Shown: piece by piece, positions 8,791-17,096 of the stretch | How positions within the stretch are numbered: the first letter of the stretch is position 1 | Layout: each line of letters begins with the position of its first letter | DNA from: Gemmatimonadaceae bacterium | GTDB taxonomy: Bacteria > Gemmatimonadota > Gemmatimonadetes > Gemmatimonadales > Gemmatimonadaceae | NCBI GenBank assembly: GCA_019752115.1 | Contig: JAIEMN010000069.1 | Coordinates: 1-36,087 of the forward strand | Direction: 5' to 3' | Length of the DNA stretch: 36,087 nt | Notes under the pieces: generated by a model | Seen by the model: the letters and a program-made list of their open reading frames with translations, nothing else | Databases searched by the model: none | Told to the model about the DNA's origin: nothing | Translations under genes and position numbers: made by a program

Positions 8791-10262
8791 CGACGCGAGG
8801 GCAGGATGAAGAGGTCGGGCATCGTGTCGCGCTTCACCGGTGCTGGCGTGGGTGACGGGGCCGGTGGACGCGCCGGCGGTCGCCCGGTTGGTGCGCCCCC
8901 ACGCCCGCCGGCGCCCGCTGGGCTGGCCGGCGCCTTGCCGCTGTCGGCCTTGGGCGGTTTGGGCGTCGTGAACGTGCGCGACGGGGACTTGTTGATGTCC
9001 GACAGACTGCGGACGCCCGTCACCTGCAGGCGGAACTGGCTCTGGGCCGGCAGCGCCGAGTCGAGCGTGACGATGATCTCGTTGTAGACCGCCGGCCGGT
9101 TCATCTTGGGGGGCGGCGTCGTGTCCTTCGGCGGTGCCGGTCGCGCATTGCGCCCACGGCGCGCCGCCGCTTCACGGGCGGCCGCGCGTGCCTGCTCACG
9201 CTTCATGCGCTCCACGTTCGCCACGCTGTCGGCCTTGCGCACCGCGGCGAGCGAATCGCGCTTGGCGCGCGCCGCCGGGGTCAGGCTGTCGTCCTTCGCA
9301 CGCTGAATGCGATCGAGCGAGTCCTGCCGCGCCTTGGCCTTGAGCGAGTCGAACAGCAGCCGCTCGCGCGTCGTCTGCACGATCTTCACGCCCCAGTCGA
9401 GCGAATCCTTGGTGCGGATGCGCACCGAGCCGTTCGGGAAGATCTGCTGCGGACTGTACGGCTTGTCGAACGTGATCTTGAGCGTGCGATTGCTGTCGGA
9501 CACCGCGACGTCCTGAATGCGCAGCCCCACCGTGTCGTGCTGGTAGGCATAGAACTCGATCGCCGCGTTCTGCGTGACCGTCGTGGGCATCGCATCCCAC
9601 AGTTCAAGCGCGTCCTGCGTGCGGTTGCTGTTCTTGTCGGCAAAGGCGCGCAGCAGGTAGGGGCCGGGCGGGATGTTGCGGAGCTCGTAGCGCCCCTGCT
9701 CATCGGCCACGGCCTGATACGTGGTGCTGTCGGGGGCGACGGCTTCCACCACCGCCCCGTTCAGGCCCTTGCCGGCGCCCCAGTCGAACACCACCCCCTG
9801 CACGAGCGTGTTCGGGATGGCGCCGCCGGTGGAGAAGACGAGCTTGATGCTCGAATCCAGCGCGTTGTTGCGCAGATCGACGAGCCCCGGCTTGATCTGG
9901 ATGGAGTAGACCGTGTTCGGCTTCCATCCCTTCGACGGCTTGATGTCGATATGATCGCGTCCCCAGCTCACGCGGGGTTCGCCACTCTTGGGGCTGATGA
10001 AGACCAGGTCGGCGAGGCTGCGCGACCCCTTCGGGATTTCGCTCACGACCTCATTGAAGCGCACGCGCACCGTATTGAGCTTGGGCGTGATCGTCATCGA
10101 CTGCGGCGTGATCGACAGAATGACCGGCGGCTCCACATCCGGCGCCCCACCCGGCGGCGGCCCCTGATTGGCGCACGCCGCGACGAACGCCGTGGCGGCC
10201 GCCAGGAGCGTGCTGAACGCGCCCAGGCGGCGCCAGGCGGACTGCGCGTGCCCAGCGCTCAC
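8787..10262 (-). CDS. Big_5 (SbsA Ig-like) lipoprotein with carboxypeptidase-regulatory-like domain
   Basis: I start at GTG 10262, whose GTGA overlaps the valS stop. The frame stays open upstream inside valS, but that part is a shadow. The 491-residue product begins with a basic N-region and a hydrophobic stretch ending FVAAC, so C30 is the likely lipidated cysteine. Residues about 38-140 (VEPPVILSITPQSMTITP, then VRVRFNEVV and YSIQIKPGLVDLRNN) match the Big_5/SbsA Ig-like domain. Residues about 145-230 (VVEAVAPDSTTYQAVADEQG) match a carnitine-free CarboxypepD_reg-like beta sandwich. A charged, probably helical Asp-Ser-Leu-rich segment follows, with Arg/Ala repeats, then a Pro-rich tail. The role is unknown; an outer-membrane or periplasmic structural lipoprotein is inferred. 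It is coupled at both ends to valS and gmhB. Confidence 0.85.
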   Translation of the reverse strand: MSAGHAQSAWRRLGAFSTLLAAATAFVAACANQGPPPGGAPDVEPPVILSITPQSMTITPKLNTVRVRFNEVVSEIPKGSRSLADLVFISPKSGEPRVSWGRDHIDIKPSKGWKPNTVYSIQIKPGLVDLRNNALDSSIKLVFSTGGAIPNTLVQGVVFDWGAGKGLNGAVVEAVAPDSTTYQAVADEQGRYELRNIPPGPYLLRAFADKNSNRTQDALELWDAMPTTVTQNAAIEFYAYQHDTVGLRIQDVAVSDSNRTLKITFDKPYSPQQIFPNGSVRIRTKDSLDWGVKIVQTTRERLLFDSLKAKARQDSLDRIQRAKDDSLTPAARAKRDSLAAVRKADSVANVERMKREQARAAAREAAARRGRNARPAPPKDTTPPPKMNRPAVYNEIIVTLDSALPAQSQFRLQVTGVRSLSDINKSPSRTFTTPKPPKADSGKAPASPAGAGGRGGAPTGRPPARPPAPSPTPAPVKRDTMPDLFILPSRR

Positions 10263-13003
10263 GCGCCGAACGCCGCGAGCTTGGCGCGGAGCTGCTCCGC
10301 GCGCGCCTGCCAATCGACGAGCTTCGCCCGCTCCGCCTCGACCAGCGCCGGCGGGGCCTTCGACACAAAGCTCTCGTTCGCCAACCGGCCCGCCAACGCC
10401 ACGGTCTGCTTTTCGAGCTGCGCGAGCTCCGTCTGCAACCGCTGCTTCTCCTTCTCGAGGTCGATCATCCCGGCCAGCGGCACCACGAGTTCGATGCCGT
10501 TGCTCAGCAGCACCTGCGCGGCGGCGCCACCCGGCGCCGCCCCCACCACGGCCTTGGCGCGCGCGAGCGAACTCACCGTCGCCGCCTGCGCCTCGAGTAC
10601 CCCGCGCAGCGCCTCGGGAGCCACCAGCACCGCATCCACCCACGCGCCGGGATTCACGTTGTACTCGGCGCGCACCTGACGGATGGCCTGCACGGCCTCC
10701 CGCACCAACTCGAAGTCACGACCGCGACCCGCCGGCACGCCGCTCGCCACCGGCCAGCTCGCCTGCGCGAGGAACGCGCCAGCCGGCGTCTGCGGCAGCT
10801 TCTGCCAGAGCGCTTCGGTAATGAAGGGCACGATTGGCTGCAGCAGGCGCAACGCCCCGTCGAAGGCGTGTGCCAGCACCGCGCGCGCGACCTCCTTGTC
10901 GGGCCCATCCGCGTTGAGGCGCGGCTTGATGCTTTCGAGATACCAGTCGGCGAGTTCGTTCCACACGAACCGGCGCGCGGCTTCGGCGTATTCGCTCAAC
11001 CGCAGCCCCTTCGTGCGTTCGGCGTCGGTCCAGAGCCCGTTCTGCGCCGGACGCGCCGGGCCGAGCGCCGCTTCGCAGTCGGCGATGGCCACGTCGAGGC
11101 GCTCGAGGATCCAGCGATCGGCGGCCGCGAGCGCGCTCGGGTCGAGCTGCGCCACCGGCGTCACCGGGTCGCTTCCCACGCGCGAGAGCAGGAAGCGGCC
11201 GATGTTCCACAGCTTCGTGCAGAAGTTGCGGCCCGGCGCAAAGCTCTTTTCGAGGTCCGTGGGGTCGAGCATGACGTCCACGCCGAGCCCGAGCCCTGCC
11301 ACCATGGTCCAGCGGAGCGCATCGGCGCCATAGAGCTTCACCACATCGAGTGGATCGATGCCGTTGCCCAGCGACTTGGACATCTTGCGATGCTGCATGT
11401 CGCGCACGGTGCCGTGCAGGTACACCGTATGAAACGGGGCCTTGCCCATGAACCAGCAGCCGCTCATCACCATGCGCGCAACCCAGAAGAACAGGATCTC
11501 GGGCGCGGTGACGAGCACATCGCCCGGGTAGAACGCGCGCAGGTCCGGGGTGTCATCGGGCCAGCCGAGCGTGGAGAATGGCCAGAGCCAGCTCGAGAAC
11601 CACGTGTCGAGCACATCGTCATCCTGCCGCACACTCCCACCGCAGCCGGGGCAGGTACTCACATCGGTGCGCGACACGATCGGCGCCTGGCCACAGCTCG
11701 CGCTGCAGTACCACACCGGCACGCGATGGCCCCACCAGATCTGGCGCGAGATGTTCCAGTCACGGATCCCCTCGAGCCAGTTCACGTACACCGCTTCCCA
11801 CCGCTCGGGGAGGATACGGAGCTCGCCCGTGCGGAGCGCCGCCAGCGCCTTGTCGGCGAGCGGCTGCATCTTCACGAACCACTGGTCGCTGAGGCGCGGC
11901 TCCACCACGGTGTCGCAGCGATAGCAATGCCGCACGCTGTGCTGGTGGTTCTCGATCTTCACCAGCGCACCTTCGGCCTCGAGCAGCTTCACGATGGCCT
12001 TGCGCGCCTCAAAGCGCTCGAGTCCGCGCAGCGAATCGGGCACGCGCCCGGCGGCCGCGTCCACTTCACGCACGATGCCTTCGGCGTCGATGATCACCGG
12101 CATCGCCAGCGCATGGCGCTTGCCGACCTCGAAGTCGTTTGCGTCGTGAGCAGGCGTGATCTTCACGGCACCCGAGCCGAAGGCCGGATCGGTGTAGCTG
12201 TCGCCGATGATCGGAATGCGCGCACCATTGATCGGCAGGATCACGTCCTGGCCGATCATCGCCTGATAGCGCTCGTCGTCGGGATTCACCGCCACGGCCA
12301 CGTCGCCCAGCATCGTTTCCGGGCGCGTCGTGGCCACGGTGATCGCCTGCGACGGATCACTCGCCAGCGGGTAGCGCAGGTGATAGAGCTTGCCGTTCGT
12401 CTCGGTGAACTCCGCCTCTTCATCCGACAGTGACGTGCCGCAGCGCGGGCACCAGTGGATGACGCGATGGCCCTTGTACACCAGACCATCCTCGTACAGG
12501 CGCACGAACGTTTCGCGCACCGCGCGCGAGAGGGCCGGCGAGAAGGTGTAGGCGGTGCGCGTCCAGTCGGCGCTCGAGCCGATGGACTTGAGCTGATTCA
12601 GGATCTCGCCGCCCGTCTTGTCGACGAACTCGGCCACGCGCTGCACGAACGGCTCGCGCCCGAGATCGAAGCGCGTCTTCCCTTCGGCAGCGAGCTGCTT
12701 CTCGACCACGTTCTGCGTCGCGATGCCGGCATGGTCGGTGCCCGGCACCCAGAGCGCTTCGTCGCCGGCCATGCGCCGCCAGCGGATGAGCACGTCCTGC
12801 ACGGTGTTGTTGAGCCCGTGGCCCATGTGCAGCACGGCCGTCACATTCGGCGGCGGAATTACGATCGTGAACGGCTCGCGAGTAGCGGCCTGTTCCGGTG
12901 ACGCGGTAAAGACGCCGTGCTCGGTCCACCGGGGGTACCAGGCGGACTCGGTGGTCGAGGCGTCGTAGGTCGCGGGCAGCGAAGTGAGGTCGGGCGCAGT
13001 CAT
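10259..13003 (-). CDS. valS: Valine--tRNA ligase
   Basis: The 914-residue class Ia synthetase charges tRNA-Val and edits misactivated threonine. The HIGH motif appears as HMGH (59-62) after PPPNVTAVL, and KMSKS is at 540-544. The CP1 editing domain (about 190-340) has ATTRPETMLGD and the TPAHDANDF motif. Paired cysteines (WCPRCG at 184-189, CSASCG and CPGCGG at about 433-455) could bind zinc. The C-terminal arm (EKEKQRLQTELAQLEKQ onward) is a coiled coil typical of ValRS. The start at ATG 13003 overlaps the stop of the upstream BON gene, and the stop overlaps the GTG of the lipoprotein gene. Confidence 0.98.
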   Translation of the reverse strand: MTAPDLTSLPATYDASTTESAWYPRWTEHGVFTASPEQAATREPFTIVIPPPNVTAVLHMGHGLNNTVQDVLIRWRRMAGDEALWVPGTDHAGIATQNVVEKQLAAEGKTRFDLGREPFVQRVAEFVDKTGGEILNQLKSIGSSADWTRTAYTFSPALSRAVRETFVRLYEDGLVYKGHRVIHWCPRCGTSLSDEEAEFTETNGKLYHLRYPLASDPSQAITVATTRPETMLGDVAVAVNPDDERYQAMIGQDVILPINGARIPIIGDSYTDPAFGSGAVKITPAHDANDFEVGKRHALAMPVIIDAEGIVREVDAAAGRVPDSLRGLERFEARKAIVKLLEAEGALVKIENHQHSVRHCYRCDTVVEPRLSDQWFVKMQPLADKALAALRTGELRILPERWEAVYVNWLEGIRDWNISRQIWWGHRVPVWYCSASCGQAPIVSRTDVSTCPGCGGSVRQDDDVLDTWFSSWLWPFSTLGWPDDTPDLRAFYPGDVLVTAPEILFFWVARMVMSGCWFMGKAPFHTVYLHGTVRDMQHRKMSKSLGNGIDPLDVVKLYGADALRWTMVAGLGLGVDVMLDPTDLEKSFAPGRNFCTKLWNIGRFLLSRVGSDPVTPVAQLDPSALAAADRWILERLDVAIADCEAALGPARPAQNGLWTDAERTKGLRLSEYAEAARRFVWNELADWYLESIKPRLNADGPDKEVARAVLAHAFDGALRLLQPIVPFITEALWQKLPQTPAGAFLAQASWPVASGVPAGRGRDFELVREAVQAIRQVRAEYNVNPGAWVDAVLVAPEALRGVLEAQAATVSSLARAKAVVGAAPGGAAAQVLLSNGIELVVPLAGMIDLEKEKQRLQTELAQLEKQTVALAGRLANESFVSKAPPALVEAERAKLVDWQARAEQLRAKLAAFGA

Positions 13004-13557
13004 CCCTGAAAGGTAATCGGCACGACCGCCAACTCACTCCGGACCAGGCCGACCCCGGGCACCCCGCGGGCGAGCACCGTGGCGTACCGCTGCTCCTTGG
13101 CATCACGCACCCAACCGGTGAGGGTGACCCCGGCATCGTCGGCCGAGATATCAATCACCCGACGGGCCAGGATGGGATCGTTGCGGAAGGCCTCCAGTAC
13201 CCGGCGCTCGATCTCGTCGTAATCCGCCGTAGTCGTGGTCGGCGTCGTGACCGATCCCGCCGGCGTGGGGTGGCGGCCGTGCAGGTGGAGGTGGGCGATG
13301 GCCTCGGGGGCGAGCTCCGAATCGTCATCGGCCAGCGTCTCGAACGACTGGGAGCGCCGTTCGTCGCCGCGCCAGCCATCGGGGCGATGCCGGCGTGCCT
13401 TGCGGCTGCCGAGGCGACCACGCAGGCCATCCAGCCCCCCCAGGCGGTCGGCGATCGCCACCCCCAGCAGCACGCCGCCGATGGCGCCGAGTGCCAGCAG
13501 CAGGGCCGCTTCCGTCCGTGGGCGCGTCCGCCCGCTCGATGTCCGAATTCGCGCCAT
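13000..13557 (-). CDS. BON-domain protein with N-terminal membrane anchor
   Basis: The ATG at 13557 gives 185 residues (a GTG one codon upstream is also possible). After an Arg-rich start comes one hydrophobic helix (LLLALGAIGGVLLGVAIA), a basic linker, an acidic segment, and a C-terminal BON domain (about 110-180) containing IERRVLEAFRNDP, GVTLTGWVRD and the ending VRSELAV. BON domains are associated with membranes or envelope stress (OsmY, secretins). The stop overlaps the valS start (ATGA), so translation of valS is probably coupled to it. It is the first gene of the BON-valS-lipoprotein-gmhB unit and divergent from thrS. The specific function is unknown. Confidence 0.8.
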   Translation of the reverse strand: MARIRTSSGRTRPRTEAALLLALGAIGGVLLGVAIADRLGGLDGLRGRLGSRKARRHRPDGWRGDERRSQSFETLADDDSELAPEAIAHLHLHGRHPTPAGSVTTPTTTTADYDEIERRVLEAFRNDPILARRVIDISADDAGVTLTGWVRDAKEQRYATVLARGVPGVGLVRSELAVVPITFQG

Positions 13558-13736
13558 CACGGTCTCCCGGCGCCACCGCGCCGGTATCTGGGTGTTTCAG
13601 AGGGGGCCACTCGCGCAGATCGGGCGGCCTTCACTTGGCGTAAGTATCGGTGACAGGATAAGTTGACAGGTCTTGACCGGTGCCAGCGCGCACCGGGCTC
13701 CCGTGAATCCTGCCGTACAATCCTGCCCGTCGATCG

Positions 13737-15731
13737 ATGAGTGTTGGCCAGTCTTCCGCCACTGACGCCCCAATAGTCCTGACGCTTCCGGATGGTTCCA
13801 CGCGCGAAGTCGCGCCCGGAACCCTGGCCCGCGACGTGGTGGGGACGATCGGCGCCCGTCTGCTGCAGGCCGCGCTCGCGGTCGCCGTGGACGGGGAGGT
13901 GCAGGACCTGATGACGCCACTCCGCAAGTCGGGCGCCTTCGTGGTCATCACCGACAAGGACCCGCGGGCCCTCGCGGTGCTGCGCCATTCCGGGGCCCAC
14001 ATCCTGGCCACGGCGGTCCGCCGTCTGCGTCCCGATGCGAAGATCGGCTTTGGTCCGGCCATTGATGATGGCTTCTACTACGACTTTGAGGTCGAGAAGC
14101 CCTTCACGCCCGAGGACCTCGCGGCCTTCGAAGCGGAAATGAAGAAGGTCGTGGCCGAGAAGTATCCGTTCGTGCGCGCGGAAGTGAACGTCGAGGAGGC
14201 CAAGAAGCTCTTCGCCGACGATCCCCTCAAGCTCGAGCGCCTCGCCGACTTCGAGGGGACGGACGAGATCATCTCGACCTATACGGACGGGCCGTTCATC
14301 GACCTGTGCCGTGGCCCGCACGTGCCCGACACGTCGCATCTCAAGCACTTCAAGCTCCTGCACACGGCCGGCGCCTACTGGCGCGGCGATGTGAAGCGCC
14401 AGATGCTGCAGCGCATCTACGCGACGGCCTTCTTCAAGAAGGACGAGCTCGAGACGCACCTCCACAACCTCGAAGAGGCCAAGAAGCGCGACCACCGTGT
14501 GCTCGGCAAGTCGCTCGGCCTCTTCCAGATCTTCCCGCAGGCGCCGGGCGCCGCGTTTTGGACGCCCAAGGGCACGACGTTGTACAACACGCTCGAGGCC
14601 TACGTGCGCGAGCGGCAGAAGGAGGCGTTCCAGGAGATCAAGACGCCGCTGCTGTACAACAAGAAGCTCTGGGAGCAGTCGGGGCATTGGGGCAAGTACA
14701 AGGAGAACATGTTCCTCGTGCTCGACAACGAGACGGGCGAGCATGACATGTCCCTCAAGCCCATGAACTGCCCGTCGCACCACGTGCTGTACGCGAGCGA
14801 GAAGCATTCGTATCGCGAACTGCCGGTGCGCTTCGTGACCTTCGACGTGCTGCACCGCAACGAGCTCTCCGGCGCGCTGTCGGGGCTTACGCGCGTGCGC
14901 CAGTTCTCGCAGGACGACTGCCATGTCTACCTGCGCGAAGACCAGATCGAAAGCGAGGTGAAGTTCCTCATGGACTTCATCCTTGGCTACTACGACTCGT
15001 TCGGTCTCAAGGCGACGCTCAAGTTCGCGACGCGCCCGGAGCAGCGCATCGGCAGCGACGAGCTGTGGGATCGCGCCGAAGCCGCGCTCAAGGCGGCGCT
15101 CGAGAGCACGGGCCGCCCGTACGAGATGAAGGAAGGGGACGGCGCGTTCTACGGCCCCAAGATCGACTTCGACGTAACCGACAGCATCGGCCGGGCGTGG
15201 CAGCTGGGCACCATCCAGCTCGACTACAACGCGCCGGAGCGCTTCGACCTCACCTACACGGGTGAAGACAACGCGCCGCATCGCCCGGTGGTCATCCACC
15301 GCGCCGTGAGCGGGTCGTTCGAGCGCTTCATTGCCATTCTCATCGAGCACTTCGCCGGCGCGTTCCCGGTGTGGCTCGCGCCGGAGCAGGTCCGCGTCAT
15401 TCCCATCGCGATCGACTACAACGAGCACGCGCAGGCGCTTGTCACGCGCATGAAGGCGCTCGGCATTCGCGCCACGCTCGACGCGCGTAACGAAACGCTC
15501 AACTACCGCGTGCGCGAAGGCGAAGTCGAGAAGGTGCCGTACATGTGCGTGATCGGCCGTCGTGAGGCGGAAGAGCAGACGGTCGCGCTGCGCACGCGCG
15601 GCGCTGGCAAGAAGCAGGACGTCATGTCGCAGGACGCCTTCATCGAGCGACTCATGCACGAAGTGCAGACCCGGGCCCTCGCGCCGTTCGCGGCGCCGGC
15701 TGACGCCGCCGCAGCGGAGGCCAGCGCGTGA
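13737..15731 (+). CDS. thrS: Threonine--tRNA ligase
   Basis: The 664-residue class IIa synthetase has an N-terminal TGS domain (about 13-72, LTLPDGSTREVAPGT). Its editing domain has HSGAH (H84, H88) and LCRGPHV (C191, H195). The catalytic core carries MNCPSHH with zinc ligand C345, motif 2 HRNELSG...LTRVRQFSQDD, and HRAVSGSFERF (motif 3). The C-terminal anticodon-binding domain begins near VRVIPIA. It attaches Thr to tRNA-Thr and clears Ser-tRNA-Thr. The start at ATG 13737 agrees with the TGS domain; no strong ribosome binding site is visible. It is followed by the PAS-GGDEF gene through a GTGA overlap. No T-box-like leader is apparent in the 180-base upstream spacer. Confidence 0.98.
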   Translation: MSVGQSSATDAPIVLTLPDGSTREVAPGTLARDVVGTIGARLLQAALAVAVDGEVQDLMTPLRKSGAFVVITDKDPRALAVLRHSGAHILATAVRRLRPDAKIGFGPAIDDGFYYDFEVEKPFTPEDLAAFEAEMKKVVAEKYPFVRAEVNVEEAKKLFADDPLKLERLADFEGTDEIISTYTDGPFIDLCRGPHVPDTSHLKHFKLLHTAGAYWRGDVKRQMLQRIYATAFFKKDELETHLHNLEEAKKRDHRVLGKSLGLFQIFPQAPGAAFWTPKGTTLYNTLEAYVRERQKEAFQEIKTPLLYNKKLWEQSGHWGKYKENMFLVLDNETGEHDMSLKPMNCPSHHVLYASEKHSYRELPVRFVTFDVLHRNELSGALSGLTRVRQFSQDDCHVYLREDQIESEVKFLMDFILGYYDSFGLKATLKFATRPEQRIGSDELWDRAEAALKAALESTGRPYEMKEGDGAFYGPKIDFDVTDSIGRAWQLGTIQLDYNAPERFDLTYTGEDNAPHRPVVIHRAVSGSFERFIAILIEHFAGAFPVWLAPEQVRVIPIAIDYNEHAQALVTRMKALGIRATLDARNETLNYRVREGEVEKVPYMCVIGRREAEEQTVALRTRGAGKKQDVMSQDAFIERLMHEVQTRALAPFAAPADAAAAEASA

Positions 15732-16975
15732 CCCCGGAGGCGCTGCTCGACCTGTTCCTGCTTGCCCCGATCGGCCTCGTTGAAGTCGACGAAGACGGCC
15801 GGGTCGAAGTCGCCAATCTGGCGGCGCGGCGCCTCCTCACCCCGTTCACCAGCACCGGCTCGCTCGACGATCTCTTCGCCGCGCTCGGGCCGGTGGCGCC
15901 CGATCTCGTCGCGCGCGTGCGCGCGTTCGACAACCCGCGCGGCGTGATCGTCGACAATCTCGAGTTGCTTGCCCCCGGGCAGCACACGGGCGTGCATCTG
16001 TCGCTGGTCAAGGTGTCGAACGGCCGTATCGTGGCCGTGGCCACTGACGCGAGCGGTCTGGCCAGCGCGCGCGGGCTCATTGCCCGCTTCGAGCAGCGCC
16101 AGCAGGCCGTTGAGGGCGCGGTGCGCGATCATGCGATCTACACGCTGGATGCGGCGGGCGTCATCGACACGTGGAGCGTTGCCGCCGAGCGCGTGCATCA
16201 GTGGCCGGCGAGCGAGGTGATCGGCAAGCCGATGTCGATGCTGCTCTCCCCGGAGTCCGGGAACAACGGTTATCTCGCCGACACGCTGGGGCTCGCCGCC
16301 CGCAACGGCTGGTGCGAGGAAGAAGGCAATCGTCTCCGTCAGGATGGCACGGCGTTCTGGGCGAGCACGGTCGTGACCGCGCTGCGCGACGCCGCCGGTG
16401 AAGCGATCGGCTACAGTGTCGTCACCCACGACGTCTCCGAGCGCCGCCGCCTCGAAGCCGCGCTGCGCGAAGATGCGTCGAGCACCAACGACTACCTCAC
16501 CGGCGCCCTCGCCCGTCGCGCATTCTTCGACGTGGCGCAGAGCGAAGTGGCCCGTGCGCGCCGCTACGGCCAGCCGCTCACGATGTTGCTGGTGGACCCC
16601 GACCACTTCCGCGAACTCACCGAGCAGCACGGCGAGCCGTTCGCGAACGAGTGGCTCCAGGCGATCGCCGCCGTCTGCAAGCAGGAAAGCCGCAACACCG
16701 ACATCGTAGGCCGCGTCGGTGGCGAAGCGTTTGCCGTACTGCTCCCCAGCACGGAACTGAGCGGCGGTCTCGTGCTCGCCGAACGTATCCGCGAGCGCAT
16801 GGCGCGCCACGTGTTCCCGGGCGACTACCAGGGCGTGCGGTGCACGCTCTCCATCGGCGTGGCCGATGTCACCGACAACATTTCCAGTGTGGACGGCCTG
16901 CTCGGCACCGCGGGGACGGCGGTTGAGCGGGCGCGACAGGCTGGGATGAATTTGGTCGTCGGCTTCGACGACTGA
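15728..16975 (+). CDS. PAS-GGDEF protein with degenerate active site
   Basis: The 415-residue protein starts at GTG 15728, overlapping the thrS stop (GTGA). No membrane segment is seen, so it is probably cytoplasmic. Residues about 5-110 look like a weak PAS fold; 130-240 form a clearer PAS domain ending in HDVSERRRLE; a short helix leads to the GGDEF domain (252-415). The signature is GGEAF (331-335) instead of GG[DE]EF. The metal Asp of LVDPDHF (D290) is kept. The positions matching PleD Asn335 and Asp344, which hold guanine, appear as T298 (RELTEQ) and N307 (FANEWL). Diguanylate cyclase activity is therefore doubtful; it may act as a nucleotide sensor, use another nucleotide, or be inactive. 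Domain calls are firm; the function is inferred. Confidence 0.85.
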   Translation: MTPEALLDLFLLAPIGLVEVDEDGRVEVANLAARRLLTPFTSTGSLDDLFAALGPVAPDLVARVRAFDNPRGVIVDNLELLAPGQHTGVHLSLVKVSNGRIVAVATDASGLASARGLIARFEQRQQAVEGAVRDHAIYTLDAAGVIDTWSVAAERVHQWPASEVIGKPMSMLLSPESGNNGYLADTLGLAARNGWCEEEGNRLRQDGTAFWASTVVTALRDAAGEAIGYSVVTHDVSERRRLEAALREDASSTNDYLTGALARRAFFDVAQSEVARARRYGQPLTMLLVDPDHFRELTEQHGEPFANEWLQAIAAVCKQESRNTDIVGRVGGEAFAVLLPSTELSGGLVLAERIRERMARHVFPGDYQGVRCTLSIGVADVTDNISSVDGLLGTAGTAVERARQAGMNLVVGFDD

Positions 16976-16984
16976 CGGGTGAAC

Positions 16985-17095
16985 GACGTATACGTGATGC
17001 GTATACGTGTTCGTATACCTGGAGCGGGAACCGCGGTTACGTAGTCCGTATACGCTCCATGTATACGCCTCACGTATACGCAACACGTATACGCC
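16985..17095. repeat. Palindrome built from seven GTATAC hexamers between convergent genes
   Basis: GTATAC occurs at 16988, 17001, 17013, 17048, 17061, 17074 and 17087. Spacing is 12-13 bases within each half, and the two halves mirror each other about position 17033-17040, so the segment folds into a long stem (GACGTATACGTGATGCGTAT against ATACGCAACACGTATACGCC). It lies between the ends of the PAS-GGDEF gene and the minus-strand plug protein gene. A bidirectional terminator is possible; it resembles none of the other palindromes in the window. Confidence 0.85.
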
Positions 17096-17096
17096 G

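Noticed and set aside
10263-10643. N-terminal extension of the Big_5 lipoprotein frame
   Set aside because: It lies wholly inside valS in another frame; the lipoprotein signal peptide begins at GTG 10262.
13558-13736. Promoter TTGACA (13663) with TACAAT (13716) upstream of thrS
   Set aside because: The spacing between the two hexamers is far too long for one promoter; no T-box or other leader structure is evident.
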